The notes beneath the pieces are model-generated. The model did no database searches. It saw only the letters and a list, made by a program, of their open reading frames with translations, and was not told the DNA's origin. Positions 6,060 through 13,930 of a stretch of DNA of 20,249 bases are shown in pieces. A program made the translations under genes and the position numbers. The DNA is from Candidatus Caldarchaeum sp. GTDB lineage: Archaea > Thermoproteota > Nitrososphaeria_A > Caldarchaeales > Caldarchaeaceae. Position 1 is the stretch's first letter, and each line of letters opens with the position of its first letter. The stretch covers positions 1 to 20,249 of the forward strand of contig JANWZT010000010.1 in the NCBI GenBank assembly GCA_025054515.1, given 5' to 3'.

Positions 6060-8363
6060 ATGCAACAACAGCTTAGATACGTTGGAAAAGATATGCCACG
6101 TCGAGACGCGGTCCAACGAGTCACGGGCCGCACCAAATACACCGCAGACATCACCTTCGGCAAAACCCTTCACGCATCCCTACTTCATTCCCCGTATCCA
6201 CACGCCGTAGTCAAACGAGTCGACGCGTCAAAAGCTCTCAAAATGCCGGGCGTCGTCCACGTTCTCACCCCATTCAACACACCCCAACACAGGTTCGGAA
6301 GAACCTTCTCCCCCGTCCCGTGGAAAGTGATCCAAGACAGGAAAATCATCGACCCGGTCCAGAGGTTTGCGGGAGACATCGTCGCCGCGGTGGCGGCTGA
6401 AACGCCGGAAACGGCGGCGGACGCCGTCGAACTGATTGAAGTGGACTACGAGCCGCTTGACTACGTCGATTCGGCGGAGAAGGCGTTGCATCCCGATGCT
6501 CCTCTCGTCCACGACGAAATCGAGGTCGGCGGGTCTGTGCGGAAGCTGAGCAGCAACGTGGGTTTCGCCGACGTCGTGGAGATAGGAAGCCGAGAAGCGG
6601 CCTATTCCCGTGTGGTCAAAACCTACGAAGACAGTTTCCGGACACAGATTCTCTACAACGCGGCGATAGAGCCGAGGGCGATGATTGTTTCGCCGAGGCC
6701 CGACGGAACGCTCGACGTCTACTGCACTACTCAGTCTATTCACGGAACCCGTTACTGGCTTTCCAAAGCTCTGCAGATTCCGATGAACAAGGTCGTTGTG
6801 CATGGCATGACTTTGGGCGGCGGCTTCGGAGCGAAATACAACCTCGCGATACATGAACCCGTGATCGCCTACCTCGCCATGGCCACGGGCAAAACCGTCA
6901 AATTTGTTTCAACGCGTCAGCAGGACTTCTACACAACGGCGCGGAGGGCCGCCTACATGGATGTACGGCTCGGCGTCTCCCGCGAAGGCCGCATCGAAGC
7001 GATGGAGATGAAAGCAGTTCTCCAGAGCGGCGCCTACGCAGACCACATGATAGAAGCCGTCACCTGCACGGGAGGATGGTTCATCTCAAGCTACGCCGCA
7101 TCCTACAGGTATTTCGAAGGCAAAGGCGTCTACACCAACTTACCCGTCTGCGGAGCCATGCGCGGGTTCGGCAACCCCCAGCAAAACTTCGCCCTCGAAT
7201 CGCTTGTCGACGAAATCGCCGAAGACATCGGCGAAGACCCGCTCGAATTCCGATTGAAAAACCTGCCACGTGAAGGCGACATCTACTACGGGCAGGGCCC
7301 GACGGTTACGACGGTGATTCGGTCGATGAAGCTGGAGAATGCGGCGAGGAAGGCGGCTTCTGCCTTCGGCTGGACGACCGAAAGAAAGGTCGTTGGTAAC
7401 GTTGTCCACGCTTGTGGCGTGGCCGTCGGCCATCACACTTCGGGAACGGGTGGACAGATGTCTGAAACACAGGACAGACAGGAAGGTGCGGGAACAATCC
7501 TCAAACTCAACGAAGACGGAACAATATCCCTCAACACCGCCATGGTAGAAATGGGGCCCGGCGAACACGAAACACTCGCCAACATCTGCGCCGAATACCT
7601 CGGAACAAAGCCCGAAAACGTCTACGTCGAAATCGGAAACACACAATACACTCCCTTCGACATGGGGACACACGCCAGCCGCGGAACATACGTCGGAGGC
7701 CTCAGTGTGATCGATGCCGCTGAAAAACTCAGACAGCAGATCTTCGAAATGGCCGCGGAAATGATGGAATGTTCGCCCCGAGACCTGAGGATGGTGGAAG
7801 GCCGAATCGTTCACGTCGAATCGCCTGAAAAACACGTTACGCTTTCGGATGTGGCCATGCGTTTCAAGACGCGGAAAGGCTTCCTCCCCATAGCCGTCAG
7901 CGGTTTGAGGCCCAACGCAGCGCCGCCGAGCTGGGCCGTCATCTTCGCAGAAGTGTCCGTCGACCTCGAAACAGGCCACGTCAAGGTAGAGAAGGTTGCG
8001 GGTGGATACGACATCGGCACCGTCGTGAACTATGCAGAGGCGGCTGGGCAGGCGCATGGAGGAATTGCGACGGGAATAGGCTACGCGCTGACGGAGGAGG
8101 TCGCCGTGGTCGACGGCAAATACGCCAACCCGAGCTTCATGGACTACCTGCTTCCCTCCGCGGCCGAAACCGCCGAAACAATCGTCTTCTTCGCCGACTC
8201 CCACGACCCCTACGGCCCCTTCGGAGCCAAAAGCATCGGCGAACTCGCCACAAACCCGGTCGCATCAGCCATCGCCAACGCCGTGTCCAGAGCGGTTGGA
8301 AAAAGGTTCAAAAAGCTGCCGCTAACACCTCAGACGGTCTACGCCGCGGTCAAACAACCCTAA
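6060..8363 (+). CDS. Xanthine dehydrogenase/CoxL-family molybdopterin-binding subunit (second of two)
   Basis: This 767-residue paralogue of the preceding gene starts 7 bases after it. The order of motifs is the same: QRFAGDIVAAVAAE in the hammerhead domain, GGGFGAK (253-259), AMRGFGNPQ (366-374), THASRGTYVGG, and YGPFGAKSIGE with the presumed catalytic Glu at 728. One difference stands out: where the first protein has FGQG, this one has MGPG, so the glutamine usually near the molybdenum ligands is replaced by proline. The AMRGFGNPQ loop is like that of 4-hydroxybenzoyl-CoA reductase, nicotinate and xanthine dehydrogenase members. Function beyond 'molybdenum hydroxylase large subunit' cannot be assigned. 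The two proteins may form a mixed complex or be alternative subunits; both are inference. Confidence 0.87.
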   Translation: MQQQLRYVGKDMPRRDAVQRVTGRTKYTADITFGKTLHASLLHSPYPHAVVKRVDASKALKMPGVVHVLTPFNTPQHRFGRTFSPVPWKVIQDRKIIDPVQRFAGDIVAAVAAETPETAADAVELIEVDYEPLDYVDSAEKALHPDAPLVHDEIEVGGSVRKLSSNVGFADVVEIGSREAAYSRVVKTYEDSFRTQILYNAAIEPRAMIVSPRPDGTLDVYCTTQSIHGTRYWLSKALQIPMNKVVVHGMTLGGGFGAKYNLAIHEPVIAYLAMATGKTVKFVSTRQQDFYTTARRAAYMDVRLGVSREGRIEAMEMKAVLQSGAYADHMIEAVTCTGGWFISSYAASYRYFEGKGVYTNLPVCGAMRGFGNPQQNFALESLVDEIAEDIGEDPLEFRLKNLPREGDIYYGQGPTVTTVIRSMKLENAARKAASAFGWTTERKVVGNVVHACGVAVGHHTSGTGGQMSETQDRQEGAGTILKLNEDGTISLNTAMVEMGPGEHETLANICAEYLGTKPENVYVEIGNTQYTPFDMGTHASRGTYVGGLSVIDAAEKLRQQIFEMAAEMMECSPRDLRMVEGRIVHVESPEKHVTLSDVAMRFKTRKGFLPIAVSGLRPNAAPPSWAVIFAEVSVDLETGHVKVEKVAGGYDIGTVVNYAEAAGQAHGGIATGIGYALTEEVAVVDGKYANPSFMDYLLPSAAETAETIVFFADSHDPYGPFGAKSIGELATNPVASAIANAVSRAVGKRFKKLPLTPQTVYAAVKQP

Positions 8364-8388
8364 TTAAGTGAAAGAAACTGCGATTTGT

Positions 8389-8393
8389 GAGGA
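8389..8393 (+). promoter_or_regulatory. Shine-Dalgarno deciding the dehydrogenase start
   Basis: GAGGA lies 5 bases before the ATG at 8399. An in-frame GTG at 8387 would add four residues (MRIF), but the family N-terminus (M-x-K-x-x-x-I-R-G-D-G) aligns with the ATG. Confidence 0.5.
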
Positions 8394-8398
8394 TTTTC

Positions 8399-9436
8399 AT
8401 GGCTAAAGCTGTGCTCATAAGGGGGGACGGGACGGGGCCCGAGCTGACGGCCGCTTTAAAACAGGTTTTCGAAGCAGTTTCTCCCCCGGTCGAGTTGATT
8501 GAATGCGAAGCCGGTTCCGAATGGTGGATGAAACACGGCGGCGACAGCATGATTCCTCCGGAGACGTGGGAGGCCATCAAATCCAGCGACGCCTGCTTCA
8601 AATCACCGACAACCACTCCACCAGACCCCAAAGCACCACGGAGCGTCGCCGTATCGATCAGACAGGAAATGGACCTTTACGCCAACATCCGGCCCATCAA
8701 AACCTTCAAAGGAGCCGAAAGCCCGTTGTCTCAAGTGTTCGGAGCCTTCGATTTTGTCTGCGTCCGCGAAGCGACTGAAGGGCTTTATTCAGGGATTGAA
8801 TACCGGTTGACCGACGACGTTTCGATAGCCGTCCGGAAAATCACTAGCCGTGGAAGCGAAAGAGTTGCTCGCTGGGCCTTCAAAATAGCCCTCGAAAAAG
8901 GATGGAACAAAGTCATCGTCATCACCAAACGGAACATTCTCCGCGTAACCGATGGAGTTTTCTGGAACGCCGTCGAAAAGGTCGCGAAAGAATTCGCGGG
9001 CATCGAATACGAGGAATACTACATCGACAACATGGCTCAGCAGCTCATCAAAAACCCCGACAGGTTCAACCAAACCGTGCTGCTCAGCACCAACCTTTTC
9101 ATGGACGTTCTTTCAGAGGCCGCTGCGGGGTTGGTTGGTAACATAGGGATGGTTTACGCCGCCAACATCGGCGACCGCTACGCCATGTTCGAGCCCGCAC
9201 ACGGAAGCACTCCAAAATACAAGGGAATGAACCGCGTCAACCCAACAGCCACAATCCTCGCCGGTGCGTGGATGCTCAAATACCTCGGCCTGAAAAAACA
9301 CGGCGAAGCAATCGAAAAAGCAACCGAGCAGGTAATAGCGGAGAAAAAACACGTAACGGTCGACCTGGGGGGAAACGCGAAGACAAGCGAAATGGCCGCT
9401 GAAATAGCCCGGAAGGCTGCGGAAATTTTTTCCTAA
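8399..9436 (+). CDS. icd: Isocitrate/isopropylmalate dehydrogenase family, probably NADP-isocitrate dehydrogenase
   Basis: This 345-residue beta-decarboxylating dehydrogenase begins with AVLIRGDGTGPEL. EGLYSGIEY (127-135) is isocitrate dehydrogenase-like rather than the GGIYFG of isopropylmalate dehydrogenase. The cofactor loop PKYKGMNRV has Lys273, Tyr274 and Val280 at the positions that select NADP in E. coli Icd (Lys344, Tyr345, Val351). Substrate arginines R88, R98 and R123 and Ser82 (E. coli Ser113) are present. Two positions depart from the norm: the residue matching Asn115 is Ala84, and the second metal Asp of the DxxxD pair is Glu240 (FMDVLSE). It could therefore act on a related 2-hydroxyacid such as homoisocitrate or isopropylmalate. 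It lies 35 bases after the second molybdenum enzyme gene and upstream of the sdh operon. Confidence 0.75.
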   Translation: MAKAVLIRGDGTGPELTAALKQVFEAVSPPVELIECEAGSEWWMKHGGDSMIPPETWEAIKSSDACFKSPTTTPPDPKAPRSVAVSIRQEMDLYANIRPIKTFKGAESPLSQVFGAFDFVCVREATEGLYSGIEYRLTDDVSIAVRKITSRGSERVARWAFKIALEKGWNKVIVITKRNILRVTDGVFWNAVEKVAKEFAGIEYEEYYIDNMAQQLIKNPDRFNQTVLLSTNLFMDVLSEAAAGLVGNIGMVYAANIGDRYAMFEPAHGSTPKYKGMNRVNPTATILAGAWMLKYLGLKKHGEAIEKATEQVIAEKKHVTVDLGGNAKTSEMAAEIARKAAEIFS

Positions 9437-9443
9437 TTTTTTT
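9426..9443 (+). terminator. Oligo-T terminator after the dehydrogenase gene
   Basis: T6 at 9426-9431 and T7 at 9437-9443 flank the TAA stop codon. Archaeal RNA polymerase terminates at such oligo-T runs without needing a hairpin. The next gene has its own TATA box just downstream. Confidence 0.45.
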
Positions 9444-9453
9444 ATAGATAAAT

Positions 9454-9462
9454 CTTATAAAT
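9454..9462 (+). promoter_or_regulatory. TATA box for the small AbrB-like gene
   Basis: CTTATAAAT is centred about 32 bases before the ATG at 9490, which would leave a leader of about 5 bases. Confidence 0.5.
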
Positions 9463-9489
9463 CATCGACGAAAACTATCATATGACAGG

Positions 9490-9687
9490 ATGCCGCTCGA
9501 AGCCACGGTACACATCAGGAAAAAACGACATGTCAGCGGAAAAACCTATCTCTACATCCACATCCCATCCAAGCTTACGACGGACAGTCAATTCCGTTTC
9601 CGCGAAGGCGACAAGCTGAAGATGGTTGTGGAGCCCGAGAAAGGCAAAATTACTCTTTACAAGTTGAAGAAGTTGAAATCTGGTTAG
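9490..9687 (+). CDS. Small AbrB/SpoVT-like swapped-hairpin protein
   Basis: This 65-residue, strand-rich protein carries the pattern of an AbrB-type swapped-hairpin domain: a strand ending in an IP turn (LYIHIPSKL), a FREGDKLKMVVE segment and a final strand (KITLYKL). Such proteins dimerise and often bind DNA as small regulators or antitoxins; many archaeal members have no known role. It lies between the dehydrogenase and sdhA on the same strand. The start at 9490 gives MPLEATVHIRKK; an ATG at 9482 is in another frame and is discounted. No toxin-like partner is adjacent, so an antitoxin role is not supported. Confidence 0.6.
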   Translation: MPLEATVHIRKKRHVSGKTYLYIHIPSKLTTDSQFRFREGDKLKMVVEPEKGKITLYKLKKLKSG

Positions 9688-9688
9688 C

Positions 9689-9696
9689 GTTAAATT
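9689..9696 (+). promoter_or_regulatory. TATA-like box for the sdh operon
   Basis: GTTAAATT is centred about 29 bases before the ATG at 9722. It supports starting SdhA at 9722 rather than at the TTG at 9695, which would lie inside the box. Confidence 0.5.
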
Positions 9697-9721
9697 GTGG
9701 AAAGGCTCTTTGCATTCAGAT

Positions 9722-11437
9722 ATGGGCGCCGATATAGATGTTGATGTGGCAATTCTCGGCTCTGGTTTGGCTGGGTTGAGAGCAGCTATTGAAGCCGCCC
9801 GCACAGGCCGAGACAAACTCGTCGTCGGTGTTTTTACGAAAACTCAGGTTATGCGTTCGCATTCGGTTTCGGCCGAAGGCGGGACGGCCGCGGTTCTGTA
9901 CACGGATGAAGGCGATTCGTTTCAGTCGCATATCTACGACACTGTAAAGGGTTCCGATTTCCTCGCCGACCAAGACGCCGTGGAACTTTTTGTAAAGAAA
10001 GCTCCCGAGGAAATTCTTCAGCTCGAAAGATGGGGGATGCCTTGGGCGCGGAGACCCGACGGAAAAATCGCTCAACGGTTTTTCGGAGGACAAAGCTATC
10101 CGCGGGCCTGCTTCGCCGAAGACAAGGTTGGGTTCTTCGAAATGAGCACCCTTTACGACACATCTCTCAAATATGATAACATCGTGTTCTACCCTGAATG
10201 GGCTGCTGTTGATTTGTTTGTCGAGAATGGTAAGTTTAAGGGGTTTGCGGCCCTCGAGTTGAAGACGGGGAAGATTCACAAGGTTTCGGCGAAAGCTTGT
10301 GTTCTCGCGACAGGCGGCGCGGGTAGGCTGTATTCTTTCGCGACCTTCGGGTATTCGTCGACGCCCGATGGATACTACATGGCCTATAAGGCAGGTGTAC
10401 CCCTTAAGGACATGGAATTCGTCCAGTTCCATCCCACGGCCCTCGTTCCATCCGGCATCCTCATCACCGAAGCCGCGAGAGGCGAAGGCGGAATTCTCGT
10501 CAACGCCAAGGGCGAAAGGTTCATGAAGAAATATGCTCCGGAGAAGATGGAGCTCGGTCCGCGAGACATCATTTCGAGGGCTATGTACAACGAGATGGCT
10601 GAAGGAAATGGTGTTGAAGGCCCCGACGGAGTCAAGCATCTGTACTTGGACCTCCGCGGGCTGGGTGAGGAGAAGATTAAGACGAGGTTGGCGGGCATCC
10701 GGGAATATTGTATGCATTTGGCTGGAATCGACCCCATCGACGAGCCCATTCCCGTCAGGCCTGCGGCGCACTACTACATGGGTGGTGTGGATACGAACAT
10801 CTATGGAGCGACTCAGGTGGCTGGGCTTTGGGCCGCCGGCGAAGTCGGATGCGTCTCGATAAACGGGGCCAACAGGCTTGGCTCAAACTCGACCACCGAA
10901 TGCCTTGTCTGGGGCGCCATCACGGGCAAGGCCGCCGCCGAATACGTCCTCGCCGGACACAACCATTCATCCGTCAACAACTCAGACTCTATAGCCATCG
11001 AAAAACACGTCTACGACGAGCTCCTCGGCAAAGCACCGCGGGAAAACCCCTACGACATCCGCGACCAGCTCCAAGCAAACATGGAAAGAACCTGCCACAT
11101 CTACCGAGAGGAGAAGACCATGCTCGAAGGCCTCCAAACAATCCGGAACCTCAAGCAGAAGATGTTCCGCGGCGTCGTCGACAGCAGCCGCTACTACAAC
11201 ACCAACCTGATGAACGTACTGGAGATAGAGATGATGATTGAAACGGCGGAGGTGATACTCGTCTCCGCTTTAAACCGTAGGGAATCGCGTGGAGCTCACG
11301 CCCGCCTTGACTATCCCAAGAGAGACGACGTCAACTTCCTCAAACACACCCTCGCCTACTACACCGAGGACGGCCCACGCATCGAATACGTCAGCCCCGT
11401 CATCACAGAATACGTACCAACCGAAAGGAGGTACTGA
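9722..11437 (+). CDS. sdhA: Succinate dehydrogenase flavoprotein subunit
   Basis: This 571-residue protein oxidises succinate to fumarate and holds covalent FAD. The N-terminal dinucleotide motif is AILGSGLAGLRAA (10-22). The FAD-linking histidine is H47 in SHSVSAEGG. Active-site residues are visible as FHPTA (H237, T239), TEAARGEGG (R253, E255), the arginines of GPRDIISR (R281, R286) and RPAAHYYMGG (R346, H350). Length is normal for the family. A longer form from the TTG at 9695 adds nine residues before the usual MGAD-type start and would overlap the promoter. It heads the order sdhA-C-D-B; its stop lies 3 bases before the sdhC ATG. Succinate dehydrogenase is preferred over fumarate reductase because of the membrane subunits and aerobic context, but direction cannot be proven from sequence. 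Confidence 0.93.
   Translation: MGADIDVDVAILGSGLAGLRAAIEAARTGRDKLVVGVFTKTQVMRSHSVSAEGGTAAVLYTDEGDSFQSHIYDTVKGSDFLADQDAVELFVKKAPEEILQLERWGMPWARRPDGKIAQRFFGGQSYPRACFAEDKVGFFEMSTLYDTSLKYDNIVFYPEWAAVDLFVENGKFKGFAALELKTGKIHKVSAKACVLATGGAGRLYSFATFGYSSTPDGYYMAYKAGVPLKDMEFVQFHPTALVPSGILITEAARGEGGILVNAKGERFMKKYAPEKMELGPRDIISRAMYNEMAEGNGVEGPDGVKHLYLDLRGLGEEKIKTRLAGIREYCMHLAGIDPIDEPIPVRPAAHYYMGGVDTNIYGATQVAGLWAAGEVGCVSINGANRLGSNSTTECLVWGAITGKAAAEYVLAGHNHSSVNNSDSIAIEKHVYDELLGKAPRENPYDIRDQLQANMERTCHIYREEKTMLEGLQTIRNLKQKMFRGVVDSSRYYNTNLMNVLEIEMMIETAEVILVSALNRRESRGAHARLDYPKRDDVNFLKHTLAYYTEDGPRIEYVSPVITEYVPTERRY
11424..11432 (+). promoter_or_regulatory. Strong Shine-Dalgarno for sdhC
   Basis: AAAGGAGGT lies 8 bases before the ATG at 11441, inside the 3' end of sdhA. 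Confidence 0.7.
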
Positions 11438-11440
11438 AAA

Positions 11441-11911
11441 ATGAGCACGTTATTGACCGCTCTCAGAACTTGGCTGGTTCCTTTCCGGTACGGGCTCGAA
11501 AGATGGAGCTACACCATGCAGAGGATTTCAGGGGTCGTCATCGCGCTGTATTTTGTTATGCATGTGGCGAGCACTGGTCAGGTCGTCGGCGGGCCTTCGG
11601 TCTGGACTCTACCACCCTATGAATACGCCAAACAGGTATGGCTCGAAACCAAAGAATTTCTCGCCAACCCCCTCTTCGACGCCGGCCTCGTCGTCCTCGC
11701 CTTCATGATATTCTTCCACAGCATCAACGGCGTGAGACTTGTCCTCGCCCATTTCGGACTTATCCTCAAAAAACCCACGAGGCCTGAATACCCATACCAT
11801 CCAGGCTCGATGTCAAGAATCCAACGCGTCATATTCTGGGTGAGCGTCGCCCTCGCAACCGCGGCCCTCGTCTACAGCCTCGACGTATTCTTCAAGGTGC
11901 TTCAGCCATGA
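11441..11911 (+). CDS. sdhC: Succinate dehydrogenase membrane anchor, cytochrome b subunit C
   Basis: This 156-residue protein has three predicted membrane helices (about 27-45, 78-102 and 128-150). It starts with a cytoplasmic segment and MQRISGVVIALYF, matching the SdhC pattern with Arg-Ile-Ser-Gly entering helix 1. Candidate haem ligands are H41 at the end of helix 1 (VMHVAS) and H93 in helix 2 (FFHSINGVRLVL). It anchors SdhAB and passes electrons to quinone. Its stop overlaps the start of the next gene by four bases (ATGA), typical of translational coupling. Confidence 0.82.
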   Translation: MSTLLTALRTWLVPFRYGLERWSYTMQRISGVVIALYFVMHVASTGQVVGGPSVWTLPPYEYAKQVWLETKEFLANPLFDAGLVVLAFMIFFHSINGVRLVLAHFGLILKKPTRPEYPYHPGSMSRIQRVIFWVSVALATAALVYSLDVFFKVLQP

Positions 11912-12270
11912 GAGCCAAAACCATCCAGCTCCTACACTACATAACCGGGCTGGGCATATTGGTCGCGGGAGGCATACACCTCGCCACCGTCTTCCTCCTC
12001 AGCCCCTACGAAGCCAGCATGTCCTTCGACGGCCACCCCCTCTCCGTCATCGCCGTCTACCGAAACCTCTTCCTCGCCGCAACCCTCCAAGCGCTTCTCG
12101 TCCTCGTCGCCTTCCACGGATTCAACGGCCTCAGAACCATCCTCTCGGAGCTTCACCAAGGCCCTACCTACTTGAAACTTCTCAACGCGGTGGTCATCGC
12201 GGCCGCGGCCGTGGTAGTCGTCTACGGCACCCGGACCATCGTCATAGCTCATCTTCTTGGTAACGCTTAG
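11908..12270 (+). CDS. sdhD: Succinate dehydrogenase membrane anchor subunit D
   Basis: This 120-residue protein has three membrane helices. Histidines lie in helix 1 (GGIHLATVF, H24) and helix 2 (AFHGFNGLRTIL, H70). The FHGFNGLR motif mirrors FHSINGVR in SdhC, so the two anchors look like distant paralogues. With H41 and H93 of SdhC, four helix histidines are available, as expected for a two-haem, two-subunit (type A) succinate:quinone reductase. The start is the ATG overlapping the sdhC stop. The stop codon is followed directly by a strong Shine-Dalgarno for sdhB. Confidence 0.8.
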   Translation: MRAKTIQLLHYITGLGILVAGGIHLATVFLLSPYEASMSFDGHPLSVIAVYRNLFLAATLQALLVLVAFHGFNGLRTILSELHQGPTYLKLLNAVVIAAAAVVVVYGTRTIVIAHLLGNA

Positions 12271-12277
12271 GAGGTGA
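12270..12277 (+). promoter_or_regulatory. Strong Shine-Dalgarno for sdhB
   Basis: GGAGGTGA begins at the last base of the sdhD stop codon and lies just before the ATG at 12281. Confidence 0.7.
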
Positions 12278-12280
12278 AAG

Positions 12281-12997
<717 letters not shown>

Positions 12998-13003
12998 CAG
13001 TCC

Positions 13004-13930
13004 ATGAACCCTCTGAAACTGCTGGCCAAGCCTTCGGAGGTCAACAACATCGAGCCTTCACGGGACATCAGGAAAGCTCTGCTCGTCTTCACAGCAGCCG
13101 CCCTATCCCAGATCCTCGTATCCCTCATCGTCCTCCGGTTCAAAACAGTCTACGAAATAGCCCTCGGGCCCTATTCACGCATCGAGCTGAGGCTTTTCCA
13201 GCTCGACTACATCGTGATGTCAAGCCTGACGACGGTCTTCGTAGCCTTGGTCATGTTCGTCGGCGTCGGAAGAATATTCGGAAGATTCCTTGGAAAAAAT
13301 CATGCGTCGATGAGAAGCTTTCTCACAGCCTTCCTCTTCCTGTTCACGGTCTTCGCAGTCATCAACGTCGTCTACGCCGTATCCGTGACAGCGTCGTCCC
13401 CCGAAAAATACTACGTCTTTGGCGCGCAGTTCACCGACGTCATTTTCCAGAACGCAACGCTTTCGTGGGTAGACGAGAACGGCGTCAAACAAACCGTAGA
13501 ATCCCCCGTCCTCTACGCCAAAAAAGCCAACGTAACGCGAATCACAGTCGGCGACAAAGCCGTCGAAACAGGGGCCTACACCGCCGAAGAAATCGACAAA
13601 ATCATCCAAACATCATCCCTGAAGGCTTCGCTTCAACAGCCTTCAGCGCCGCCCTACAACCTTCCACCGCAGCTCAACGTCGAAAACTTCGAGTTCGAAG
13701 ACTTGGTTGCCAAAAACGTTTTACTCACATCGGTGGCGGCTGTCAAGGAACAGCCGGGAGCGTTCCTTCCGACCGTAAGCGTGTTGAAGAACTTTATCTG
13801 GAGGCTGGTGATGTCCGTTTACGCAGGGCTTTTCGTCATGCATCTCCACGGGACTTCACGCAAATCAGCTCTACTCGTAATGGTCTTCACCTACCTCGCC
13901 GTCACTAACTTCGTTCCAGCCCTTTCCTGA
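13004..13930 (+). CDS. Membrane protein with five helices and an extracytoplasmic domain, unknown function
   Basis: This 308-residue protein starts 6 bases after sdhB and is probably cotranscribed. Hydrophobic segments lie near residues 27-48, 69-91, 107-130, 262-280 and 284-304. Between helices 3 and 4 is a domain of about 130 residues (roughly 131-260) that is probably outside the membrane; it is rich in polar residues with a Pro-rich stretch (QQPSAPPYNLPPQL). The arrangement of an N-terminal cytoplasmic tail, then helices with a TFVALVMFVGVGRIFG segment, recalls Yip1-like membrane proteins, but I do not recognise a named family and find no cofactor motif. Its 3' end overlaps the convergent coaD gene by 26 bases. 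Confidence 0.7.
   Translation: MNPLKLLAKPSEVNNIEPSRDIRKALLVFTAAALSQILVSLIVLRFKTVYEIALGPYSRIELRLFQLDYIVMSSLTTVFVALVMFVGVGRIFGRFLGKNHASMRSFLTAFLFLFTVFAVINVVYAVSVTASSPEKYYVFGAQFTDVIFQNATLSWVDENGVKQTVESPVLYAKKANVTRITVGDKAVETGAYTAEEIDKIIQTSSLKASLQQPSAPPYNLPPQLNVENFEFEDLVAKNVLLTSVAAVKEQPGAFLPTVSVLKNFIWRLVMSVYAGLFVMHLHGTSRKSALLVMVFTYLAVTNFVPALS

Noticed and set aside
7140..8204. A 354-codon reverse-strand frame inside the second molybdenum enzyme gene
   Set aside because: No recognisable motif and a composition typical of the antisense of a GC-biased gene; the forward frame has all family motifs.
3764..8363. Aerobic carbon monoxide dehydrogenase
   Set aside because: Neither large subunit has the AYxCSFR active-site loop of form I CoxL; both have xanthine dehydrogenase-like FRGFGNPQ or MRGFGNPQ, and CoxS and CoxM genes are absent.
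9482..9622. ATG at 9482 as the start of a short gene upstream of the AbrB-like gene
   Set aside because: The frame gives about 46 Ser/Thr/Lys-rich residues without structure, in a different frame from the plausible AbrB-like protein.
9490..9687. AbrB-like protein as an antitoxin of a toxin-antitoxin pair
   Set aside because: No small toxin-like frame is adjacent; its neighbours are the dehydrogenase and sdhA.
9716..10771. A 351-codon reverse-strand frame inside sdhA
   Set aside because: It is antisense to the conserved FAD-binding and active-site coding of SdhA and has no promoter or motif of its own.
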